41,215 bases of DNA, from positions 1 to 41,215 of the forward strand of contig NZ_SLWU01000023.1 of the NCBI RefSeq assembly GCF_004345675.1, given 5' to 3'. The notes under the pieces are model-generated. The model saw only the letters and a program-made list of their open reading frames with translations, ran no database searches and was not told where the DNA came from. The stretch is from Caldanaerobacter subterraneus. GTDB taxonomy: Bacteria > Bacillota > Thermoanaerobacteria > Thermoanaerobacterales > Thermoanaerobacteraceae. This document shows, in pieces, positions 1-6,834 of the stretch; position 1 is the first letter of the stretch; every line of letters begins with the position of its first letter. The position numbers were made by a program, and so were the translations under genes.

Positions 1-59
1 CATGGGGCGGAAGCAGTACAATGAATTGAACGGTGGTGATAAAGAAGGTTCATGTTCTA

Positions 60-110
60 ACCAGGGGGATTTTACACAAAAATTTGGACTTGACCCCTCC
101 CCAAAAGGTT
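60..110. mobile_element. possible terminus of an IS256-like insertion sequence
   Basis: The stretch TTTTACACAAAAATTTGGAC followed by TTGACCCC resembles the terminal sequence that follows the transposase stop codon in IS256-family (Mutator) elements. The window begins at base 1, so the transposase itself cannot be seen, and no second end was found to the right. An open frame from base 2 does not resemble a transposase C-terminus that I can recognise. The call rests on resemblance of about 25 bases only. Confidence 0.3.
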
Positions 111-725
111 TTATTATTATATTATAATACCATTATCACATAAAGTAACTAGATATAACAGATAGTGTCAAGATACTGTAGGATTTTTTTAAGACAACCC
201 CTGTAACTTACTTAATTCAGGGCTTCGTCTTATCATGTTCTTTATATGACTTGCGTGCATTTTATTGCTCTTAAAATCCTGTATATTGGCGTTACTTTCC
301 CTATATTCAAAATCGTAATATTATTTATCTTTTCATTTGTAAGACGTTTTAACTTTCCTTACCGCTTCTTTTATTTGCTTCTTCGTTAATTTGTAACTTC
401 CTGCATTGATATTCTTTTTCTTACTCCATTCTGCTTCTCTTAAGTCTCCTCCATTCTTGCTGAATACCCTTAATTTCGCCATTAGTTTTAATCCTTCTCT
501 GCTCTACCCTAATGGATTCCTGCCTAGTCTTGCTGAAAATACATGGCTTATATGTCTTTCCGCACTGCACCCTGTCAATTCTCAAATTAAATCTCCAAAA
601 ATTTTCAAATTGTAATGGCATTTTTTAAGTGCATAAAAGTATTTTTTCTCAAATTATTACAACCTGATTAAAAATTTTTTTCACTTTCCAAGAGCATTGC
701 CACCAAAATATGTTAATATCTGTTA
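111..725. other. AT-rich gene-poor stretch, unassigned
   Basis: No convincing gene is present. A minus-strand open frame of 66 codons (621 down to 421) is rich in Arg and Lys, and a similar basic composition continues in another frame to about 360. This would fit a decayed protein-coding remnant, possibly of a mobile element, but I recognise no family. The plus-strand frame over the same bases has no ribosome binding site and is hydrophobic in the way antisense frames of basic proteins often are. Confidence 0.4.
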
Positions 726-754
726 TTGGCAATTTGGGTTAATTGAGGTATAAT
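726..754 (+). promoter_or_regulatory. sigma-A type promoter of the candidate small RNA
   Basis: TTGGCA at 726-731 and TATAAT at 749-754 are separated by 17 bases, a near-consensus vegetative promoter. The expected start of transcription is at about 760-761, exactly where a 10-bp hairpin begins. No open reading frame with a ribosome binding site follows. Confidence 0.6.
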
Positions 755-759
755 AAAAA

Positions 760-870
760 ATGAGAGTAGCAAAAGCTACTACTCTCATTAAGCAACCTCT
801 CCAATTAAAAAATTAATGCTAAAAGAATGTGATAAATTTTTTTCACATTCTTTTTAGCATTAATTTTATC
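760..870 (+). ncRNA. candidate small RNA with 5' hairpin and 3' long hairpin
   Basis: Starting at the predicted transcription start, bases 760-769 pair perfectly with 779-788 (ATGAGAGTAG and CTACTCTCAT). Bases 809-832 pair with 843-867 over 24 positions with a single bulge, around a 10-base loop. Between the hairpins lies an unpaired C/U-rich segment with CAACCTCTC at 793-801. This is the exact complement of GAGAGGTTG at 22166-22174, just upstream of the YnbB-like gene. A promoter, a 5' stem, a C-rich linker and a 3' stem are the layout of many bacterial regulatory RNAs. The 3' hairpin lacks a clean run of T after it, so termination there is uncertain. It could instead be a small palindromic repeat element that happens to follow a promoter. 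No known RNA family was recognised. Confidence 0.4.
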
Positions 871-933
871 ACAAGATTATTTAAATCTGAGAAATTTTTC
901 GATTTTAGGCTAAATTAATTTGAGAAATGACAT

Positions 934-1172
934 GTGTGGGCATGGGGCAAAAATGAGTTTGGTCACCTTTGGACAGGAAAGAATAGTGCTGTACCCATCC
1001 AGGTAGAAGGAATAAGGGATGTAATAGTGATAGCAGCAGGTGGAAACCATACAGTAGCATTGAAGAATGAAGAATAGTGTGGGCTTGGGGAGCTAATTAT
1101 TACGGTCAATTAGGGAATGGAACAACAAGGTATATAAACCATTCTGTAGAGGTAAAGTGGCAGAGCAATTAA
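934..1172 (+). pseudogene. RCC1-repeat protein fragment (frameshifted)
   Basis: Read from 934, the frame gives VWAWGKNEFG followed by GGNHTVALKN, the hallmark of RCC1 (regulator of chromosome condensation) beta-propeller repeats. It then meets a stop at about 1076. Shifting one base resumes with VWAWGANYYGQLGNGT and continues to a stop at 1170-1172. About one and a half repeats remain; an intact propeller needs around seven, and no start codon or signal peptide is present. In Firmicutes such repeats usually occur in large secreted or surface proteins. This copy is a dead C-terminal fragment. Confidence 0.75.
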
Positions 1173-1251
1173 ATTAGAATATGCTGAGATTTAGAAAGTA
1201 TTCTAAAGTTTGTTTTATGAAATAATATTCTAAAAAAATATTGATTTTTAA
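1173..1251. other. short AT-rich spacer, nothing recognised
   Basis: The spacer between the RCC1 fragment and the HTH-like fragment is AT-rich. I see no gene or structured element in it. Confidence 0.4.
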
Positions 1252-1401
1252 AGAGAAATACCTCGGACTGTCAAGGAAATATCGGAAACCCGTTATAATG
1301 GAAAAGATTCCTTTTTTAGTAGTATAAAACAGAAGAAGGGGAAAGGAGATGTTATCACGGTAATATTTGTAATTACTAGTTACAATAAGAAATATAGCTA
1401 G
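1252..1401 (+). pseudogene. HTH-like protein fragment, unassigned
   Basis: An open stretch of about 50 codons without a start codon includes IPRTVKEISE, which resembles the winged-helix segment found at the C-terminus of some AlbA_2-type ATP-binding regulators (PRTxKEI plus a Tyr-containing helix). The rest, ending VITSYNKKYS, is not recognised. It is followed 10 bases later by a hairpin terminator, which fits the 3' end of a former gene. A TATAAT at 1294-1299 lies within it and has no good -35 partner. Confidence 0.25.
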
Positions 1402-1411
1402 AAGTAGCTGA

Positions 1412-1449
1412 GGGACAGACTTTGAGAAATTGTCTGTCTCTTTCTTTTT
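1412..1449 (+). terminator. intrinsic terminator
   Basis: GGGACAGAC (1412-1420) pairs with GTCTGTCTC (1432-1440), with one G-T pair, around an 11-base loop. It is followed by TTTCTTTTT. It would end any transcript crossing the HTH-like fragment. Confidence 0.65.
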
Positions 1450-1454
1450 AGGTA

Positions 1455-1463
1455 TGGTATAAT
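1455..1463 (+). promoter_or_regulatory. extended -10 promoter of the Rpn-type gene
   Basis: TGGTATAAT is an extended -10 element (TGn before TATAAT). No good -35 is present. It lies 18 bases before an AGGAGG ribosome binding site at 1481-1486. Confidence 0.45.
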
Positions 1464-1494
1464 TGTAATAAGGGAATTACAGGAGGGAGAAGTT

Positions 1495-2332
1495 CTGGGG
1501 AAATACGATATAGCCCTAAAAAATATGTTTTCCGATTTAACAGATGATATATTAAGCTATTTTTTAGGAATACAATACACTAAAATAGAGGAACTTAATA
1601 TAGAATTTCCCAGAGTTGAGACTAAAAAAAGCGATATGGTTTTTAAGTGCAGTACAAATGAAAGAAATACCATTATTGTACATATAGAATTTCAGTCGGA
1701 TAATGACAATAAAATGCTTTACAGGATGTTAAGGTATGCGGTTGAAATAATGGAGAAATATAATTTAGCACCTTATCAGGCAGTGATTTATATAGGAGAA
1801 CATGATTTGAACATGGCTAACAAGATTGATTTTAACTTTGGAAAAGAAAATTTTTTGAGCTACAGATACAGAATAATTGATATAGGGCAAATAAAATTTG
1901 ATGAAATAACACAAACTGATTATTATGAGTTGTTTTCTCTGCTCCCATTGATGGATAAGGAAAAACGGCAGAAAGAAAAAGAAGATATTTAAAGAAATGT
2001 GTAGAGCAATTAAAAATGCTCCTGTGGACACAAACAAGAAAAGAGAGATAGCAGCCCGAGCTAAAATACTAGCAGAATTAATTTATCAAGAAGATGTCAT
2101 AAACATGATATTTGCGGAGGTGATAAAAATGTTAGATCTTGAAAAGTCTGCAACTTACAGAAGACTAAAGGAAGAAGGAAAGATAGAAGGAATAAAGGAA
2201 GGAATAAAAGAGGGATAAAAACAGGGTAAGCTGGCAGTAGCAAAAAAACTGTTAAAAAAAGGGATAAGTATTGATGAAATTGCAGAAATTACAGAATTAC
2301 CAAAAGAAGGAATAGAAAAGTTGTTGAATTAG
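1495..2332 (+). pseudogene. Rpn-family PD-(D/E)XK nuclease / putative transposase, disrupted
   Basis: The frame has the Rpn / PDDEXK_2 pattern: an N-terminal KYDIALKNMFSD, an acidic residue in KSDMVFK, and the HIEFQS motif with the conserved Glu-x-Gln. In this family these form a DNA-cleavage site linked to RecA-independent recombination. AGGAGG at 1481-1486 points to CTG at 1495 as the start, adding ten residues that match the family before the first ATG at 1525. The gene is broken twice. A one-base frameshift near 1988 moves reading to the frame of KEMCRAIKNAPVD, and a TAA at 2216-2218 interrupts a Lys/Glu/Gly/Ile-rich repeat. Without these lesions the protein would run to TAG at 2330-2332, about 278 residues, close to the usual family length. 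Confidence 0.75.
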
Positions 2333-2379
2333 GCAGGAGTGTCAAAGGGATAGGCAAAATACATTTATCCTTTTTTATT

Positions 2380-2489
2380 GCAGATATAAACAGTGCAATG
2401 AACATATTAAAGAAAGTAGCCTAAGGGCGGCATGAGGCTGCCAAACCTTTCATGAAGCCTCTATTTTCTCAAGCAGAATGGTAGTTCAC
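2380..2489 (+). mobile_element. IS200/IS605-family remnant: tnpB tail plus right end
   Basis: Codons 2380-2424 read ADINSAMNILKKVA and stop. This matches the C-terminal signature of TnpB (OrfB), where an Asp followed by N-x-A-x-NIL closes the RuvC-like nuclease. After the stop come an imperfect GC-rich hairpin (2426-2442) and then a segment ending GGTAGTTCAC at about 2480-2489. That resembles the right end of IS605/IS1341 elements, whose termini end in TTCAC. Everything upstream of the last 14 TnpB codons is gone, so the element is dead. In intact elements this 3' region also encodes the guide (omega) RNA scaffold. Confidence 0.6.
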
Positions 2490-2551
2490 TTACTTCATAC
2501 GATATTTTCCAAGTACTTTTTGTGAATCGTATTTTTCTTTTTGTCCACAAT

Positions 2552-2762
2552 GGCCTCGGAGAAGTCCAGAGCCTGGTGAACGACGTGGGTGACCTGAAGA
2601 AAGTGCTTTCAAATATAAAGACCAGGGGAATTCTTGGCGAAGTCCAGCTTGAGGCAATAATAAATAATAGAAGACATACTGGTACCGGGCCAGTATGAGA
2701 AGAACGTAATAGTAAAGCCTGGGAGTAGGGAAGTTGTTGAGTTTGCCGTAAAAATTCCCGTA
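2552..2762 (+). pseudogene. rmuC: rmuC fragment (DNA recombination protein RmuC)
   Basis: The reading gives GEVQSLVNDVGDLKKVLSNI and TRGILGEVQLEAII. After a one-base shift near 2668 it continues QYEKNVIVKPGSREVVEFAV. These are adjacent conserved blocks of RmuC, a predicted nuclease-fold protein that limits sequence inversions at short repeats. Only about 70 of some 400 residues remain. The fragment runs straight into the decayed signal peptide of the next gene. Codons are G+C-rich compared with the core genes to the right. Confidence 0.7.
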
Positions 2763-3396
2763 GTAAGGAAACTCATAAAAGCAGCCTTTTTGGCATATAC
2801 GGCCGTTTTGCTAATCCATGTTTTTGGATATTAAACTTGAAAGCGGCAAAGAAGAAAAAGTCCGGTTCATAGGTGTAAACACACCTGAAAGCACGACAAA
2901 GGTTGAGCCATATGGTCAAGAAGCTGCGGCCTACACGAAGTCGAAACTCCTCGGGAAAGACGTGGGGCTGCAACTGAACGTGCAGGAACGGGACAAATAC
3001 GGCAGGCTTTTGGCATATGTATGGTTGTCCCCACCTACTAAGGAAAGCAACGAAGAAATAAGGACAAAGATGTTCAATGCCGTGCTCCTGCTGGAAGGCT
3101 ATGCTCAGGTCATGATAGTACCGCCGAATGTGAAGTATGCGGAGTATTTAAGGAAATACCAGCAGGAAGCAAGAGAGAAAAATGCAGGTCTCTGGGGACT
3201 GGACGTAAAGGAAGAAAAGTCCGCATCTTCTAATGCAACGTTGTTTTCTTACATTGGCAATAAAAACAGCAAAAAGTTTCATCTCCCTGACTGTCAGTGG
3301 GCCAAAAAGATAGCACCGGGGAACAGAGTGTACTTTAAGTTGCGCGACGAAGCGATAAAGGCAGGGTATGAGCCGTGCAAGGTGGGCAAACCGTAA
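2763..3396 (+). pseudogene. secreted thermonuclease (SNase-domain protein), decayed
   Basis: From ATG at 2818 the frame encodes 192 residues of a staphylococcal-nuclease-type domain: VRFIGVNTPES, then QERDKYGRLLAYVWL with the catalytic Arg region, then a C-terminal FHLPDCQWAKKI...GYEPCKVGKP segment. That segment resembles the Ada-like metal-binding tail that follows SNase domains in clostridia. Upstream, in another frame, 2763-2815 encodes a hydrophobic VRKLIKAAFLAYTAVLLIH, probably the old signal peptide. The joining segment with the V-x-D-G-D-T motif is missing. The last Cys of the usual C-x-x-C tail is Gly here. ATG 2818 has no ribosome binding site and a stop lies two codons upstream. Probably inactive. 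Confidence 0.65.
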
Positions 3397-3479
3397 TAAC
3401 CCGCAAAATAATAAAAAGAGTACAGAAGGTAGATGTAACTGAGTAATTTTGTTTCATGGGGCAGTTTGTTGGTTTCCTT

Positions 3480-3569
3480 ATGACTGCTAGTGTCGATAAA
3501 ATTCTTTCCTATCTGCGAACAATTGCTAAAACCTCTCGTGAACAAGGCGAACTTTTTGAACAAGCGGAG
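3480..3569 (+). pseudogene. N-terminal fragment of a restriction-type DEAD/DEAH helicase
   Basis: MTASVDKILSYLRTIAKTSR followed by EQGELFEQ resembles the first residues of large predicted helicases of the type I/III restriction kind, which begin with a short helix and then the motif R-(E/D)-x-G-x-x-F-E. After about 30 codons the sequence stops resembling that family and a stop follows at about 3636. There is no ribosome binding site. The assignment rests on a short motif. Confidence 0.35.
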
Positions 3570-3634
3570 AAGAGTTTGCCCCTGGTGCACTGCAGAACCT
3601 GCAGGGACAGTAGATGCAGGGAAGGAGGGCGAAA

Positions 3635-5005
3635 ATGAAGCGAGACATCATTCTCATCCTTATTCTAGCTTTTTTTGTTTTCGCTACTCCTGTCGCTTGG
3701 GCTAGCAAAGGAAGTGTCGCAGTCTTCACTGTAGGCAAGAGTTCATATTTGCTGAACGGCAGAACCGTCACCATGGACGTAGCACCGTACGTTAAGGAAG
3801 GGAGAACATTCCTGCCCCTGCGGTTCGCGGCAAATGCAGTAGGTGTAGCTGATGAAAACATCACCTGGAATCCTGCATTGCGAGAAATCACCATCATCAA
3901 AGGTGACCGCGTTGTTCAGTTTGTCATCGGCAGCAAGGTACTTACCCTCAATAGGACACCTGTCACGATGGATGTTGCCCCGGAAATAGTCTCGGGCCGG
4001 GTCATGCTGCCGATTCGCTGGCTGGCGGTTGCCCTTGATGTGCCCGTGGAGTGGGACCCTGCATCCCGCACCGTCACAATCAGAGTTCCCGGTGAAAACA
4101 GAACAACTGAAGCAGGACCGTCTACAGAAACAAGCCCACCTGTAACTGATGACAGACAGGAAGAGGCACCTGAGAAGCTTGCTGCCGGCTACATTGTAAA
4201 GGAGTACAGGTGGCACGACAGGCAGGGGGCTGAGTGGACGTGGCGGGTACCTGTTCCCGAAGAGATGTACCGGTACTACAAGAGTCAACCCAGGATTCAT
4301 GAACGCATTCTGAAGGAATATCAGGAGCGGCTCGATGCTCTGAGACGACAGGTGGAAGAACTCCGGCGGTATATGGACTACTGGTACCAGCAGTACAGGA
4401 TTCTGCCGGGAGACTCTTACTACGAAGCCCTGTGGAAGTATCAGATGTACATGCAGAAGTACAACGAGGCCCTGCGCGAGCTCGAACAGATTTTGCAGGA
4501 ATACCAGAAACTGCAATGGCTGTACCGGGAAGCGAAATATCAGCAGATACTCGACGGTTACGTGTCTTACGTGACAGAAGAGAGAAACTACGAACTGGTA
4601 AAAACTTTAGCTCGTGTGTTTGCCCAACAAGCACCCCGGGATCACAAGGGCAGGATAGAATTTGCAGCGGCTTTTGTTCAGGAAGCGATACCCTACATAG
4701 AGGAGGAGGAGGAATATCCCAGGTATCCGGTCGAAACGCTGGTGGATGGGGGCGACTGTGAAGACAAGTCTATCCTGCTTGCCGCAATTCTCAGGGCGAT
4801 GGGCTACAGGGTTGCACTCCTACTTTTTGAAGGTAACCCCGGCCACATGGCGGTAGGGGTGGAGTGTCCGAACTGCTGGGGAGCTTACTACCTGAAGGAC
4901 GGGGTCAGATACTTTTATCTCGAAACTACATCTCCTGGCTGGTCAATTGGTGAGGTTCCACTGGAGTACCAGGAGATAGGCGCGCTGGTCTACGTTGTTC
5001 ACTGA
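3635..5005 (+). CDS. secreted copper-amine-oxidase-N-like / transglutaminase-like protein
   Basis: A protein of 456 residues. Residues 1-24 form a signal peptide (MKRD, hydrophobic core, WASKG). Residues of about 35-155 hold two copies of the copper amine oxidase N-terminal-like fold (YLLNGRTVTMDVAPYVKEGR and later LNRTPVTMDVAPEIVSGR), typical of cell-surface proteins of Firmicutes. A long Glu/Arg/Tyr-rich coiled coil follows at about 215-315. The C-terminus is transglutaminase-like, with the Cys in GGDCEDKS, the His in GHMAVGV and an acidic residue in YLETTS as the likely triad. AAGGAGGG at 3622-3629 sets ATG 3635 as start. It is the only intact gene of the accessory region. G+C is high: bases 4201-4260 contain 40 G or C of 60. 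It probably acts on the cell surface on an unknown substrate. Confidence 0.75.
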   Translation: MKRDIILILILAFFVFATPVAWASKGSVAVFTVGKSSYLLNGRTVTMDVAPYVKEGRTFLPLRFAANAVGVADENITWNPALREITIIKGDRVVQFVIGSKVLTLNRTPVTMDVAPEIVSGRVMLPIRWLAVALDVPVEWDPASRTVTIRVPGENRTTEAGPSTETSPPVTDDRQEEAPEKLAAGYIVKEYRWHDRQGAEWTWRVPVPEEMYRYYKSQPRIHERILKEYQERLDALRRQVEELRRYMDYWYQQYRILPGDSYYEALWKYQMYMQKYNEALRELEQILQEYQKLQWLYREAKYQQILDGYVSYVTEERNYELVKTLARVFAQQAPRDHKGRIEFAAAFVQEAIPYIEEEEEYPRYPVETLVDGGDCEDKSILLAAILRAMGYRVALLLFEGNPGHMAVGVECPNCWGAYYLKDGVRYFYLETTSPGWSIGEVPLEYQEIGALVYVVH

Positions 5006-5049
5006 ATTGCTTCAACCTCCTGGGCGGGTGAGTGAAGCAGTAATCACTG

Positions 5050-5300
5050 TAAACCTTGATTAACCAGTCTAAGACCAAAAGCAGACAGTAAAGTTGTGAG
5101 GCTTGAGATAACCGAACCGGCCGAAAGAGACGTGGTTGAGCACTCTCGCTTACTGTTAAAGTCCGAAGGGCAGGGCAGTGCAGTAAGTGTAAAAAGCAGG
5201 AACAACATTGGCGAGGAGAGCCTGTTGCAGTGCAGCAACGGCGTTACAAGCCCCTTACTGGGATACACAAAAGGAGAGATGTATATGGTATTTGTATTAG
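5050..5300 (+). ncRNA. structured-RNA-like segment, possible group II intron remnant
   Basis: No frame across this stretch looks like a protein, yet it contains several paired segments. CTTACTG (5149-5155) pairs with CAGTAAG (5181-5187), and GTTGC (5224-5228) pairs with GCAAC (5235-5239). A CCGGCC-GAAA segment lies at 5116-5125. Phrases such as CTAAGACCAAAAGC and GGGATACACAA, and the spacing of the stems, recall domain I of bacterial group II introns. Neither a domain V nor a reverse transcriptase is present. Its base composition matches the G+C-rich stretch to its left. Confidence 0.3.
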
Positions 5301-5388
5301 ATGAAAAGGTGTCGTTTTTTTTATAGATAACTTTAAAAGCTATATACAAATCGTTAATTATTACTGTAATAGTCACTGCCGTAAATTG

Positions 5389-5679
5389 TTATTTCTTTCC
5401 CTGAGTTGATATTGTTATCTCTTTCTTATGCGGTAATATTTCGCTCAAGCTATCTACAAGGTAACTTATATCATCGCTAAGAATTTTACCGGTCTGTAGC
5501 TTAAGCTTATTTATACGGGCATAAAATGTAGCATACGAAATACCTACAGTTATAAGATTTCCTAAAAAATCCTCAAATAAAAATCTACTTCTGAACTGCC
5601 CTTTAATGACAAAATATATGTAACAGTCATTACTATTACTATTATTACTAAAGTCTCTGCGTCTTCTTCTTCTGCTGCT
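5389..5679 (-). pseudogene. second copy of the small membrane protein, without a start
   Basis: On the minus strand a frame open from just after the stop of the neighbouring copy reads QFRSRFLFEDFLGNLITVGI, then KILSDDISYLVDSLSEILPH and KKEITIS, ending at TAA 5389-5391. It is clearly homologous to the copy upstream (FKSRFFG..., ENLITGFIVSAGFF, KVLSDNMDCFVNSLKKILPH). The 5' part is a low-complexity Arg and Ser/Asn run and offers no ATG, GTG or TTG start in frame. This is a tandem duplicate that has lost its beginning. Confidence 0.5.
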
Positions 5680-5998
5680 TTACACATTGATAATACTTTT
5701 GTGGGACGCATGCTGAAATACGCTTTCTATTGTTACTGTTATATTTTCCTTACTTTTATGAGGTAATATTTTCTTTAAACTATTTACAAAGCAATCCATA
5801 TTATCACTAAGAACTTTATTGCACTGTACCCAAAGATTATCTATAACGAGAAAAAATCCAGCAGATACAATAAATCCAGTTATAAGATTTTCTACAAAAA
5901 TCGCCCCCAAAAAATCTGCTTTTGAACCGTATCCTAATAAGAAAAATAAAAAGAATAAAAATTGATAAAAACATTGCTACTAGTAATACAGACTTCAT
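5680..5998 (-). pseudogene. small membrane protein, frameshifted
   Basis: GAGGAAAAC upstream of ATG 5998 is a plausible ribosome binding site. The frame starts MKSVLLVAMFLSIFILFIFL, a strong transmembrane helix. After FKSRFFG it goes out of frame in a homopolymer (T6 followed by G5, about 5900-5910). The next frame continues as ENLITGFIVSAGFFLVIDNL, a second hydrophobic segment, then KVLSDNMDCFVNSLKKILPH, and stops at 5680-5682. The combined protein would be about 105 residues. The family is not recognised. The shift could be decay or a sequencing slip in the homopolymer. Confidence 0.45.
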
Positions 5999-6044
5999 GT
6001 TTTCCTCTATTTTTGATTTACACAGTAATAATGTTTTGTCAAAC

Positions 6045-6564
6045 TTGCTAGAGGCTCTGTGGTATGACGAAGACACATATGGCAAGGTGAGAGAAGCAAT
6101 TTATAAAAGGGACTTAGAAAAAACGCAAAGGACAAAGAAGCAGTAAAGAAGACGAAAGGAGAACGTCGGAAGAGACTTATTAGGAGGGGATAAAAGGTTC
6201 TGAAGGAGCGGAAAGATTAGGAGCTATTGAAAGCCAAGTTCAGCATAACATAGCAAGACGTATGAAACGAGTTGGAGCTAGATGGACAGAAAAAAGTGGA
6301 GACAGGATAAATAGGATATTATCGGAAAAAGAGAATGGCAGATTAGAAAACTATACAACAAAGTGGCATTTAAAACAAGAAGAAATAAAAAAGATGATGC
6401 AACCGACAAAGCAGGAGGAGAGAAGAAAGTACACGGAAGAAGACGTAGAAGAATGGTTAAGAGTTTCATTACCGATACTGGAAGGTCCATTTGCGAGCAA
6501 GCCATGGATAAAATACGTTTTAAAGGAATTAACACGAGCAAATGGATTAGCAGTAGGTATTTGA
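6045..6564 (+). pseudogene. ISLre2 / UPF0236-family transposase, 3' remnant
   Basis: Bases 6196-6564 read GSEGAERLGAIESQVQHNIA, then RRMKRVGARWTEKSGDRINR, and end in PWIKYVLKELTRANGLAVGI. This is the C-terminal block of UPF0236 / ISLre2 transposases. Upstream pieces in other frames (YDEDTYGKVREAIYKRDLEK at about 6063-6125 and KDKEAVKKTKGERRKRLIRR at about 6133-6192) fit the preceding region of the same family. The gene therefore carries at least two frameshifts. The N-terminal half is absent, and the minus-strand membrane gene abuts the break. Confidence 0.7.
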
Positions 6565-6834
6565 GGAGTACACAATTCTAGTATATATTTTACGTTAAAA
6601 AAGCAAAAAGAGGAAGCAGATATTTATGATTTGTTGAAGTAATAATTTAACATAATTAGCAATATATATAAACTACTAATTTTAAACTCCTAGATTTTTA
6701 ACGGTGAGGAAAGTTTTGAAAAATTTTTACCTACAAAATCTTGACACAGACCTCATCTATTTTTTTGTTGCTATTTTGTATAATTAATACTAAAATTTTT
6801 ATAGGGAGAGAAATTGCTAGCTAGGTGATAAGAG

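Noticed and set aside
4122-4634. Long minus-strand frame inside the transglutaminase-like gene
   Set aside because: It is antisense to a gene with clear domains and signal peptide, has no ribosome binding site and resembles no family.
5096-5326. Plus-strand frame of 76 codons after the transglutaminase-like gene
   Set aside because: No ribosome binding site and no recognisable protein; the bases form several RNA-like stems instead.
6741-6784. TTGACA and TATAAT upstream of ftsK as one promoter
   Set aside because: The two elements are 32 bases apart, far beyond a working spacer. Each may belong to something else, or the TATAAT may act alone.
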